A stretch of 64,000 bases of DNA from NCBI RefSeq assembly GCF_030219325.1, contig NZ_CP126625.1:1724857-1788856 (forward strand). The letters run 5' to 3'. Positions within the stretch are counted from its first letter, which is position 1; every line of letters starts with the position of its first letter. Of this stretch, positions 8,341 to 15,806 are shown in pieces. The notes under the pieces were generated by a model, which was given only the letters and a program-made list of their open reading frames with translations, made no database searches and was not told the DNA's origin. The translations under genes and the position numbers were made by a program. Source of the stretch: Geothrix sp. (GTDB lineage: Bacteria; Acidobacteriota; Holophagae; Holophagales; Holophagaceae).

Positions 8341-8832
8341 TCATGACCGCTGGAGCAGGACGACCGCCTGGGCGGCCAGACCCTCGCCGCGGCCCGTGAA
8401 GCCGAGTTGTTCCGTGGTGGTGGCCTTCACGTTCACCGCCTCGGGTGGGAGCCCGAGGAGGAGCGCCGCCCGGTCCCGCATCTGCTGGCGATGGGGGCCG
8501 ATCTTCGGCCGCTCGCCGATGAGGCAGACGTCCGCGTTCACCACCTGCCAGCCCCGCTCCGCCAGGTCGCCCATGACCCGGGCGAGAAGCCCGGCGGAGT
8601 CTGCGCCCTTGTAGGCGGCATCCGTGTCGGGGAAGTGCTGGCCGATGTCCCCGAGTCCCGCGGCGCCCAGGAGGGCGTCCATGAGGGCATGCAGCATCAC
8701 GTCGGCATCGCTGTGCCCGGCCAGGCCCCGGTCATGGGGGATCACGCAGCCCATCAGGATCAGGGGACGGCCCTCTCCGGGCGCCGCGAACCGGTGGACG
8801 TCGAAACCCTGGCCGACCCGGATGGCCGTCAC
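8341..8832 (-). CDS. ispF: 2-C-methyl-D-erythritol 2,4-cyclodiphosphate synthase
   Basis: 163 residues, the usual IspF size. Zinc ligands D11 and H13 (FDVHRF) and H48 in the [18 protein letters not shown] block are visible, along with IGQHFPDTD and the C-terminal [16 protein letters not shown] signature. IspF makes the cyclic diphosphate of the non-mevalonate isoprenoid pathway; the isoprenoids would feed, among others, the prenyltransferase at 12987-13988. GTG 8832 overlaps the stop of the histidine kinase (GTGA), so ispF is likely co-transcribed with it. ispD is not adjacent, unlike in many bacteria. Confidence 0.95.
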   Translation of the reverse strand: MTAIRVGQGFDVHRFAAPGEGRPLILMGCVIPHDRGLAGHSDADVMLHALMDALLGAAGLGDIGQHFPDTDAAYKGADSAGLLARVMGDLAERGWQVVNADVCLIGERPKIGPHRQQMRDRAALLLGLPPEAVNVKATTTEQLGFTGRGEGLAAQAVVLLQRS

Positions 8833-10355
8833 GCGCCCTCCGTCCCCAGGGCCCGGTGGTTTCCCGTGGATTCGTCCGAGACCTTGAAGGTGCCGGTGAT
8901 GGGGTGCTCGGGCAGGGTGATGATCACCTCGGTCCCCCGACCCTCTTCGCTGAGGAATTCCAGGGTGCCGCCGTGCTCCTCGACGATCTTCTTCACGGTG
9001 GCCATGCCGAGCCCGGTGCCCTTCTTCTTCCCGTAGCTGAAGAAGGGCTCGAAGATGCGCTTGATCACCTTCCGCGGAATGCCGTGGCCCCGGTCCTTCA
9101 CGCGGACCTGGACGCCCCCCGTCACCTGGGTCCAGGACACGAGCACTTCCCCGCTCATGTCCGTGGTCGCGTCGAGGGCATTGGCCATGATGTTCTCCAT
9201 GACCCGCGTGAAGCGTCCCGGATCGATCTTCACCAGGCACATGGGGCCTTCCGCCCGGAGCTGGACGCCCAGTTCCGCCGCGCGCGGCACCATGGGTTCG
9301 AGAATGGCCTCGAGGAAGGCCCGCAGATCCACGGTCTCGCGCTTGGGCTCACGCACTTTGGCGAAGTCGAGGACGTCCTGGCTGAGGTGCGTCAGCCGGT
9401 CCACGCACTCCAGGATCTTCCGGCAGTGGTGGCGGATCTTGTGATCCTCCGTGGACAGCTCCAGCAGATCGGCGTGGCCGCGCAGCACGAACAATCCGTT
9501 CTTGAAGTCGTGGACGATGGAACTGGCCACCTGGCCCACGGTGGCGAGCACGTGGGTGCGGAGGTTCTCCTCCGAGAGGCGTGTCCGTTCGATGGCGATG
9601 GCGCACAAGGCGACGATGGCTTCGAAGGTCTCCCGGTCTGGTGGCTCGGTGATGGGCCGGCGGCTGTCGAGGTAGACCACGCCCAGCCGCCGGCCCTGCA
9701 GCAGCAGAGGCAGGCAGAGGATGGTCTTCAGTTCGAGGCGCTGGATGGAGTGCTGGTTGAGCAGGTGGTGCTCATCGGCCACGTTCAGGATCCAGATGGG
9801 ATCGCCGGTTTCGAACACCTTGTGGACGCTGGAGAGCGAGAGCTGGATGGATCCCTCGAGTTCGTGCCCCAGGTTGCGCTGCACCCGGGTCTCGAGCTCC
9901 CCGTTTTCGAGCAGCATCAGGAAGCCCCGGTCCGTGCCCGAGATGGACAGGAGCTTGTCCATGGACTGCTCGAGCAGGTCCTCGAGGTCCACCTCCTCCG
10001 CGAGGAGCTGGGCCGTTTCGAGGATGGCCTGGAGGTGCAGCTCGGAACTGGACTGGTCGAGGCTCAGCAAGGTGAGGGTGTAGGCGCCGTCCGCCAGGCG
10101 GAGGGGCGTGCCGGCCTCCCACGCCACCCTACCGAGCTGCTGGTCCTTGTAGAAGCTGCCGTGGGTGGTCTGCAGGTCCTCGGCCCACCAGATGTCGTCG
10201 CGGAGCTCCATCCGCAGGTGGTTGCGGCTGATCATGCTGTCCGACAGGACCACGTCGCAAAGGCTCTGCCGCCCCAGGGTGACGGAGCGGGAGAGCGGCA
10301 CGGTGCGCTCAAAGCCATGGCGATCTCGGATCAGGAGCTGGTAGCGCTGGGCCAC
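8829..10355 (-). CDS. Soluble FHA-GAF-histidine kinase
   Basis: 508 residues without membrane segments. FHA domain at about 5-95 (LGR at 27-29, SRNH at 43-46, which bind phosphothreonine), GAF domain at about 120-260, HisKA dimerisation domain with phospho-acceptor H282 in VHDFKNG, and a HATPase domain with the N box around 388-392, DRGHGIP at 421 and GTGLG at 446. The HDFKN form of the H box is that of NtrB/AtoS-like kinases. No response regulator lies next to it, so its partner is elsewhere. The FHA domain suggests its activity or location responds to Ser/Thr phosphorylation, which fits the kinases at 15.8-26 kb. Confidence 0.9.
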   Translation of the reverse strand: MAQRYQLLIRDRHGFERTVPLSRSVTLGRQSLCDVVLSDSMISRNHLRMELRDDIWWAEDLQTTHGSFYKDQQLGRVAWEAGTPLRLADGAYTLTLLSLDQSSSELHLQAILETAQLLAEEVDLEDLLEQSMDKLLSISGTDRGFLMLLENGELETRVQRNLGHELEGSIQLSLSSVHKVFETGDPIWILNVADEHHLLNQHSIQRLELKTILCLPLLLQGRRLGVVYLDSRRPITEPPDRETFEAIVALCAIAIERTRLSEENLRTHVLATVGQVASSIVHDFKNGLFVLRGHADLLELSTEDHKIRHHCRKILECVDRLTHLSQDVLDFAKVREPKRETVDLRAFLEAILEPMVPRAAELGVQLRAEGPMCLVKIDPGRFTRVMENIMANALDATTDMSGEVLVSWTQVTGGVQVRVKDRGHGIPRKVIKRIFEPFFSYGKKKGTGLGMATVKKIVEEHGGTLEFLSEEGRGTEVIITLPEHPITGTFKVSDESTGNHRALGTEGA

Positions 10356-10462
10356 AGCACCTCCCGGGTGGTGGAGGGGGAAGGCGGGGTTGGACTGCGT
10401 GAACCAAGATTATCCGTCCATCGGCTGGACACAAGTGGAAGTCCCGTGAGGGAATAGGAGCC

Positions 10463-11476
10463 ATGCATCGACATCCCGACCTTGATCCCACCGGCGGCGC
10501 CGAGGACCCTGCCGAATACTCCCTGAGGCCGCAGAGGCTCCAGGAATATATCGGCCAGGACAAGGTGAAGGCCCGCCTGGAGATCGCGCTGAAGGCCGCC
10601 ACCAAGCGCGGCGAGGTCCTCGACCACGTGCTGCTCTTCGGTCCCCCGGGCCTCGGCAAGACCACCCTGGCCCACGTCCTGGCCAACGAGATGGGCGCCC
10701 CCTGCAAGGTCATCCAGGCCCCGGCCCTGGAGAAGAAGGGGGATCTGGCGGCCATCCTCACGAACCTCGAGGAAGGCGAATTCCTCTTCATCGACGAGAT
10801 CCACCGCCTGTCGGCGCCCATCGAAGAGCTGCTGTACTCGGCCATGGAGGACCGGAAGCTGGACATCCTCATCGGCCAGGGACCCAGCGCCCAGACCCTG
10901 AAGGTGGACCTGCGCCCCTTCACCCTGGTGGGTGCCACCACGCGCGCCGGGCTGATCTCCAAGCCCCTCCATGACCGGTTCGGCATGGTGCATCGCCTGG
11001 AGTTCTACACCCGCGTGGATCTGGCCATCATCGCCAACCGCTCGGCGGCGCTCCTGGGCATCCACCTGGCCACGGAGGGCGCCGAGGCCATCGCCCGGCG
11101 GAGCCGTGGCACGCCGCGCATCTGCAACCGGCTGCTCCGGCGCTGCCGCGACTATGCGGAAGTGAAGGGGGACGGCACCATCACCGAGGCCTCAGCGGAT
11201 GCCTGCCTGAAGCTGCATGAGGTGGATGATCTCGGCCTGGATGCCCTGGACCGGGAATATCTCCAGGCCATCTGCCACAAGCATCGCGGCGGGCCCGTGG
11301 GGCTCAGGACCCTCGCTGCGGCCCTGGGCGAGGATGAGGGTGCCCTTGAGGATCTGGTGGAACCCTACCTCATGCAGGTGGGCTTCCTGGATCGCACGCC
11401 CCAGGGGCGCAAGGCCACCGATGCCGCCTATGCCTACCTGGGCGTGAAGTCGGACCCCGGGCCGCTGTTCCGCTGA
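10463..11476 (+). CDS. ruvB: Holliday junction branch migration DNA helicase RuvB
   Basis: 337 residues. AAA+ ATPase with EYIGQDKVKARLEIALKAA, Walker A FGPPGLGKTTLA, Walker B LFIDEIHRL, sensor GATTRAGLIS, and the winged-helix C-terminal end (YLQAICHKHRGGPVGLRTLA and PYLMQVGFLDRTPQGR). RuvB hexamers drive branch migration with RuvA; ruvA and ruvC are not in the window. ATG 10463 has a TAGGAG site 5 nt before it. Divergent from the FHA kinase over 107 bp and convergent with the bactofilin. Confidence 0.97.
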   Translation: MHRHPDLDPTGGAEDPAEYSLRPQRLQEYIGQDKVKARLEIALKAATKRGEVLDHVLLFGPPGLGKTTLAHVLANEMGAPCKVIQAPALEKKGDLAAILTNLEEGEFLFIDEIHRLSAPIEELLYSAMEDRKLDILIGQGPSAQTLKVDLRPFTLVGATTRAGLISKPLHDRFGMVHRLEFYTRVDLAIIANRSAALLGIHLATEGAEAIARRSRGTPRICNRLLRRCRDYAEVKGDGTITEASADACLKLHEVDDLGLDALDREYLQAICHKHRGGPVGLRTLAAALGEDEGALEDLVEPYLMQVGFLDRTPQGRKATDAAYAYLGVKSDPGPLFR

Positions 11477-11486
11477 CCTGGGTGCC

Positions 11487-11939
11487 CTAGCGCTTGATGT
11501 CGGCCTTCTTGGCCTCGGGGTCCGCCTGCTTGGCTGCGGGCAGGGAGCCGCCCTTGGCCGCAGCATGGGATTCGGCCTGGTCCTTGCGGACGCAGACGCC
11601 CTGGAGCGTGCCTCCTTCATCCACCACCAGCGAACCCACCTCCACGTCGCCTTCCACGTAGCCGGTGCCATGGATTTCCAGACAGTCGGTGATCTTCATG
11701 ATGCCTTCGGCCCGGCCGGTGACGACCAGGTGCTTGGCGAAGATGGTTCCCTTCACGAGGCCACCGGGCGCGATGGAGACTTCGCCCGTGGAGTGGATGG
11801 TGCCTTCCACCACGCCCTCCACCCGGAAGCTGCGGGAGTTCGTGTGGACCTCGCCCTTGAACAGCACGTCCTTGCCGAGCAGGGAGTGGATGGCGGGTGC
11901 GGGCTCGGGCTTGGGCTTGTTGCTGCGGAAGACGGCCAT
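11487..11939 (-). CDS. Bactofilin
   Basis: 150 residues with the right-handed beta-helix repeats of DUF583: SLLGKDVLFKGEVHTNSRSF, VEGVVEGTIHSTGEVSIAPGG, LVKGTIFAKHLVVTGRAEG and GTGYVEGDVEVGSLVVDEGG, framed by short disordered tails. Bactofilins polymerise without nucleotide into cytoskeletal filaments that place cell-wall enzymes. The gene directly follows an M23 peptidase, the same pairing used in several bacteria for cell shape and stalk control. The lysine-rich C-terminal tail (EAKKADIKR) could be a binding peptide. TGA-ATG spacing between the two genes is 15 nt. Confidence 0.93.
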   Translation of the reverse strand: MAVFRSNKPKPEPAPAIHSLLGKDVLFKGEVHTNSRSFRVEGVVEGTIHSTGEVSIAPGGLVKGTIFAKHLVVTGRAEGIMKITDCLEIHGTGYVEGDVEVGSLVVDEGGTLQGVCVRKDQAESHAAAKGGSLPAAKQADPEAKKADIKR

Positions 11940-11954
11940 GGGTCACTCCTCGAG

Positions 11955-12926
11955 TCAGGACTGCTTGCCAAGGGCGCGGAGCCACTGGCGTTGGAGCCGC
12001 AGGTAGGGCTGGGGATTCACGGGTTTCCCGTTCCGGCGGACCTCGTAGTGGAGGTGGACGCCCGTTGCGTTTCCCGAGCGTCCCATGGCCCCCAGAATAT
12101 CCCCGCGTGAAACCTTCTGGCCCACTTTCGCGTCCAGCCGGTTCAGGTGGGCGTACAGGGTTTCCTGGTCGTCGGTGTGGCGGACACGCACGCCCCAGCC
12201 GTAGCGGTCCATCCAACCCGCTTCCACGACTTCGCCATCGGCCGTGGCCTGCACGGGGGTGTCGATGGCGTTGCTGATGTCGATGCCCGTGTGGTACCCG
12301 AGCAGGCCATCACCTTCCTCATTGGATCTGGAGAAGGGGCTCACCCTGACGCCAAAACCCGAGCTGAGGTAGCCGGCGGTGGGCGGGATCGAGGGCGTGT
12401 GGGACCAGGCCCGAATCACCGGCTCCATGCGCGCACGCACCACGGCGGCCTGTTTCGAGGTGTAGTCGAGGTCCTGCCGCAGGCGCGAGAGGCGTTCCTG
12501 GGTTCCCGGTGGAAGGGGAGTGGCGTTCGGCTGGCCCGGCAGGGCGGGAAGGGGGGATCCGGCCGGGGCCTTGGGATCCAGCAGCTTCAACAGTTCCGTG
12601 TGCTGCTTGCGCAGGGTGGCCACTTCGCTTTCGAGGGCCTGGGCCTGGTCCAGTGAGGAACGCAGCTGCTCCTGCTGCTCCTGGGTCTCCTTGGCCAGAC
12701 GGCCGAAGCTCATGATCTTCTTCGTGGCCCACAGGCCGTAGCCTGACCCGATCATGGCCAGGGCCCAGAAGCCCACGACGCCGCCCAGGACCCAGAGCAT
12801 CAGCCGGCGGGTGAGGGACCAGCGGAAAGTCCGGTCGCTGAAGACCACCATCACCGTGAGCCAGCGCCCGGAATCAGGGCGGCTGGAGCGCAGGGCGCGG
12901 CGGCGTTCAGGCTGATGCGAGGACAT
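11955..12926 (-). CDS. Membrane-anchored M23 peptidoglycan endopeptidase
   Basis: 323 residues. A basic cytoplasmic head, one membrane helix (about 45-70, LMLWVLGGVVGFWALAMIGS), a periplasmic coiled coil (about 75-115) and a C-terminal LytM/M23 domain. Zinc and catalytic residues appear in GYHTGIDIS and GVHLHYEVR, with GRSGNATG between them, so it looks active rather than an EnvC-type degenerate activator. It would cut peptide cross-links in the wall. It sits 15 nt upstream of the bactofilin, which probably localises it. Start is the first ATG of the open frame. Confidence 0.92.
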   Translation of the reverse strand: MSSHQPERRRALRSSRPDSGRWLTVMVVFSDRTFRWSLTRRLMLWVLGGVVGFWALAMIGSGYGLWATKKIMSFGRLAKETQEQQEQLRSSLDQAQALESEVATLRKQHTELLKLLDPKAPAGSPLPALPGQPNATPLPPGTQERLSRLRQDLDYTSKQAAVVRARMEPVIRAWSHTPSIPPTAGYLSSGFGVRVSPFSRSNEEGDGLLGYHTGIDISNAIDTPVQATADGEVVEAGWMDRYGWGVRVRHTDDQETLYAHLNRLDAKVGQKVSRGDILGAMGRSGNATGVHLHYEVRRNGKPVNPQPYLRLQRQWLRALGKQS

Positions 12927-12986
12927 GGCCCCCCAGCATACCTGGGAACAGTGACACAGGCGAATCGTCTTCTTACAACCAATGGT

Positions 12987-13988
12987 CTAGAGAGGTGCCA
13001 GCAACGACCTCGACAGCCAGTATTCCAATGCGTGCCCTGCGAAAAAGACGAGACCGATCAGGCTGTTCAAAGTGAAGAAGGCCTGGTCGATGTGGGTCAG
13101 GTCCCCGCTCCGCACAAGCCATTGTTCCCGGGCCAGCATGGCCGCGACCGCGCCCCATCCGGCCCAGGACCACAGGTGGCCACCCATCTGGTGGTTGAAC
13201 AGGCCCCAGCAGACCAGGGCCCCGATGTGCAGGGCGCGGGACAGGAAGAGGGCCCCGCGGGTGCCCAGCTTCGAGGGGATCGAGTGGAGGCCCCTCGACC
13301 GGTCGAAGGCCTCGTCCTGCAATGAGTAGAGGATGTCGAAGCCCGCCGTCCAGGCCAGCACGCCCGCGGATAGCCACAGGGCCGGTGCTTCGACCCGCCC
13401 TGAAACGGCGATCCAGGCACCGAGGGGCGCGCCGGACAGGGACAACCCCAGCACCAGATGGGCCCAGGCCGTGAAGCGCTTGCAGAGCGAGTAGCCCAGG
13501 ATGATGACCAGGGCCAGGGGGGAGAGGGCCCAGGTGAGGGGCCCGAGGGCTCCCGCGGCCAGGCCGAAGAGGACGATGCCAACGCCCAGGAGGGCCATGG
13601 CCGCCGCCTTCGACACCCGGCCGGCCGGCAAAGCGCGGCTGGCCGTACGCGGATTCTCGGCGTCCACATCCATGTCCACCAGACGGTTGAAGGTCATGGC
13701 GGCCGTGCGCGCGCCCACCATGGCCGCCAGGATCCACAGTGCCGTGCGCAGGGGGGGGAGCCCCTGCGCCGCTCCGATGGCTCCCAGCAGGGCGAAGGGC
13801 AGCGCGAACACCGTGTGCTCGAACTTGATCATGTCGAGCAGCTCTGGCAGCGACCGGAGCCCGGATCTGCTGGAATGGACGGGCTGATTGGATTCCCCCG
13901 GGCGTGGGGAGGCTGGATGGTCCGCCGGGTCGGCGGGCGGGGCCTGGGGGGCCTGGACTTGCTGCAGGTCGGGTTCAGAAGGTTCCAT
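12987..13988 (-). CDS. UbiA-family prenyltransferase (4-hydroxybenzoate or MqnP type)
   Basis: 333 residues, eight to nine membrane helices. Both Asp-rich prenyl-diphosphate motifs are seen: NRLVDMDVDAENPRTASRAL and DILYSLQDEAFDRSRGLHSI. These are closest to the UbiA / MqnP subgroup that prenylates an aromatic ring in quinone synthesis. No other ubiquinone or menaquinone gene is adjacent, so the acceptor is open; MqnP of the futalosine menaquinone route is my preferred reading. The first 43 residues are a proline-rich extension (VQAPQAPPADPADHPASPRP) that most homologues lack; a later ATG at the MIKFEHTVFALPF segment would remove it. Confidence 0.85.
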   Translation of the reverse strand: MEPSEPDLQQVQAPQAPPADPADHPASPRPGESNQPVHSSRSGLRSLPELLDMIKFEHTVFALPFALLGAIGAAQGLPPLRTALWILAAMVGARTAAMTFNRLVDMDVDAENPRTASRALPAGRVSKAAAMALLGVGIVLFGLAAGALGPLTWALSPLALVIILGYSLCKRFTAWAHLVLGLSLSGAPLGAWIAVSGRVEAPALWLSAGVLAWTAGFDILYSLQDEAFDRSRGLHSIPSKLGTRGALFLSRALHIGALVCWGLFNHQMGGHLWSWAGWGAVAAMLAREQWLVRSGDLTHIDQAFFTLNSLIGLVFFAGHALEYWLSRSLLAPL

Positions 13989-14058
13989 CGCCTCTCATGA
14001 TCGGATGAAACCCTGCGTTTGTCTCCGAGGGTAGGGCCGACGCCGGTCCACCCCGAGT

Positions 14059-15696
14059 TCAGGTCTTCCGCAACATCAGCAGCGTGCGGTCATCCGGGTA
14101 GGGTGCCCCCTGGGTGAACCGGTCCAGCTCCCCGAGCAGGCCGGCGTCCAGGGCCGGGAGTGGTTCGCCGCGCCGGGCCCGCACGAAGGTGGTGAGGGCC
14201 TCGACGCCGAATTCCTCCTCCTGGGGATCGGTGGCTTCCGTGATGCCATCGGTGTACACCACCAGCAGATCGCCGGATTCCAGCTGGATCGTGGCCTCTT
14301 CGTACGGGTTGCCCGGCAGCATGGCCAGGGGCAGGCCCTGGGCTTCCAGGTTCCGGATCGTGCCACCCGGGCAGAGGAAGAGCGCGGGATTGTGGCCCGC
14401 GTTGGTGTAGGTGAGCGCGCCCGTCCGGGGATCAAGCAGGGCGAGGAAGGCGGTTACGAAGCGCCGGCCGTCGGTGTGGCGCGCCAGCATCCGGGAAAGC
14501 TGGAAGGCCAGGTCCGCCGTGGAGAGGTCGCGCTCGGTCCACGCCTCCAGAGTGGCCTGGAGCGAGGCCATCAGCAGGCCCGGACCCAAGCCCTTGCCGC
14601 TCACGTCCGCCAGACAGAAGAGCCAGCGTCCATCGCTCCGTGGCCACCAGCCGAAGAGATCCCCCGAGACCTGGCGGCTGGGCAGGTTGTTGCCATGGAT
14701 TTCATAGCCTGCGATGTCCGGCGGGAAGCCCGGCAGCAGACCCTGCTGGATGTGGCGGGCCAGATCCAGTTCCTGATCCACCTTCTTGCGGGCCATGGCC
14801 TCCTCGCGCATGCGGCCCTGTTCCAGCTTGGCCGTGGCCAGATGAGCCAGGATGCTGGCCAGACGAAGATCCTCCTCGTTGAAGGGCGGGCGGGGAGGAT
14901 GGGAGTCCAGGTAGAGCAGACCTTTCACGACGCCCTGGTGCTCCAGGGGGGTGACCATGGCCGAGGTGACCCCGCTGAGCATGAGGGAGGGCGAAGCAAG
15001 GCCCTGGTTGTCCCCGAAGTCGTTGAAGAGCACGGACTCCTTGCGCTCGAGGGCGGCGTCCACGAGGCTGCGTGCCAGCAGGATGGGCTGGTTGCCTTCA
15101 GGCCCACGGGAGGCCACGGTATGGAGCCCGGCCCGGTTGTCCTGGATCAGGACGGCAGCCCGCCAGGGTCTCAGCAGGGTCCAGAGGCGATCCAGGAGAT
15201 GGGAGAGCAGCTGCTCGGGCGGGCTGTCCTCCAGCAGTTCCAGCGAGAGGGCCTGGATCTCGCGGATCACTTCCCGCAGGCGCAGGGTCTCCGGCGCCTC
15301 GCTGCGCCGATCCGGACCGGCCCGGAGGCGATCCAGCGGCAGCACGATGGAGCCCGCGGAAGAGGACGCATCCGATTCCGCGCCGATCCGGACGCGGGGC
15401 CCCTGCGAGGGGGAGCCCAGTCGGATGGGCACCTGGCCCAGCCGGATCTCGTCCTCCTCCCGCAGGGGATGGGGCACCGTGATGCGCTCACCGTTCAGGG
15501 ACGTCCCGTTCAGAGAACCGAGATCCTCGAGGTAGGGAATCCCGTCCTTCAGGCTGATGCGAGCGTGGTGGCGGCTCAGGCTGGCATCGGGGATGGCCAC
15601 GTCATTCTGTGAAGAGCGGCCCAGCGTCCAGGCCTTCGCCTCTCCCTCCAGCGGGATGGGTGGTCGACCGGGAATGTGCAGCACGAGCGGCTTCAT
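14059..15696 (-). CDS. FHA-GAF-SpoIIE (PP2C-type) protein phosphatase
   Basis: 545 residues, soluble. FHA domain at about 20-90 (LGRSSQNDVAIPD, SRHHARI), GAF domain at about 150-300, then a SpoIIE/RsbU-type PP2C phosphatase at about 325-540 with SGDLFGWWPR, DVSGKGLGPGLLMASLQA, TYTNAGHNPAL, VVYTDGITEA and the final YPDDRTLLML. Such enzymes dephosphorylate anti-anti-sigma-type partners or receiver proteins. The gene is divergent from a Ser/Thr kinase at 15807 across 110 bp, and its FHA domain can read phosphothreonine, so it is a plausible output of that kinase. No anti-sigma antagonist gene is nearby. Confidence 0.92.
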   Translation of the reverse strand: MKPLVLHIPGRPPIPLEGEAKAWTLGRSSQNDVAIPDASLSRHHARISLKDGIPYLEDLGSLNGTSLNGERITVPHPLREEDEIRLGQVPIRLGSPSQGPRVRIGAESDASSSAGSIVLPLDRLRAGPDRRSEAPETLRLREVIREIQALSLELLEDSPPEQLLSHLLDRLWTLLRPWRAAVLIQDNRAGLHTVASRGPEGNQPILLARSLVDAALERKESVLFNDFGDNQGLASPSLMLSGVTSAMVTPLEHQGVVKGLLYLDSHPPRPPFNEEDLRLASILAHLATAKLEQGRMREEAMARKKVDQELDLARHIQQGLLPGFPPDIAGYEIHGNNLPSRQVSGDLFGWWPRSDGRWLFCLADVSGKGLGPGLLMASLQATLEAWTERDLSTADLAFQLSRMLARHTDGRRFVTAFLALLDPRTGALTYTNAGHNPALFLCPGGTIRNLEAQGLPLAMLPGNPYEEATIQLESGDLLVVYTDGITEATDPQEEEFGVEALTTFVRARRGEPLPALDAGLLGELDRFTQGAPYPDDRTLLMLRKT

Positions 15697-15744
15697 GAGG
15701 CCTTCGAGGTCAAGAATGGGCTGGATCCGACTGGTGAATTACAG

Positions 15745-15763
15745 GCAAGGTACACCACCTTGC
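15745..15763. promoter_or_regulatory. Inverted repeat in the phosphatase/kinase divergent region
   Basis: Perfect 7-bp arms GCAAGGT and ACCTTGC separated by ACACC, centred midway in the 110-bp gap between two divergent signalling genes and followed by a TATGAT hexamer at 15779-15784. It has the shape of an operator for a dimeric repressor; a short hairpin is the alternative. Confidence 0.4.
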
Positions 15764-15806
15764 GCCAGCACGGTTGACCTATGATGAGGACGATCCCAAG
15801 GAAACC

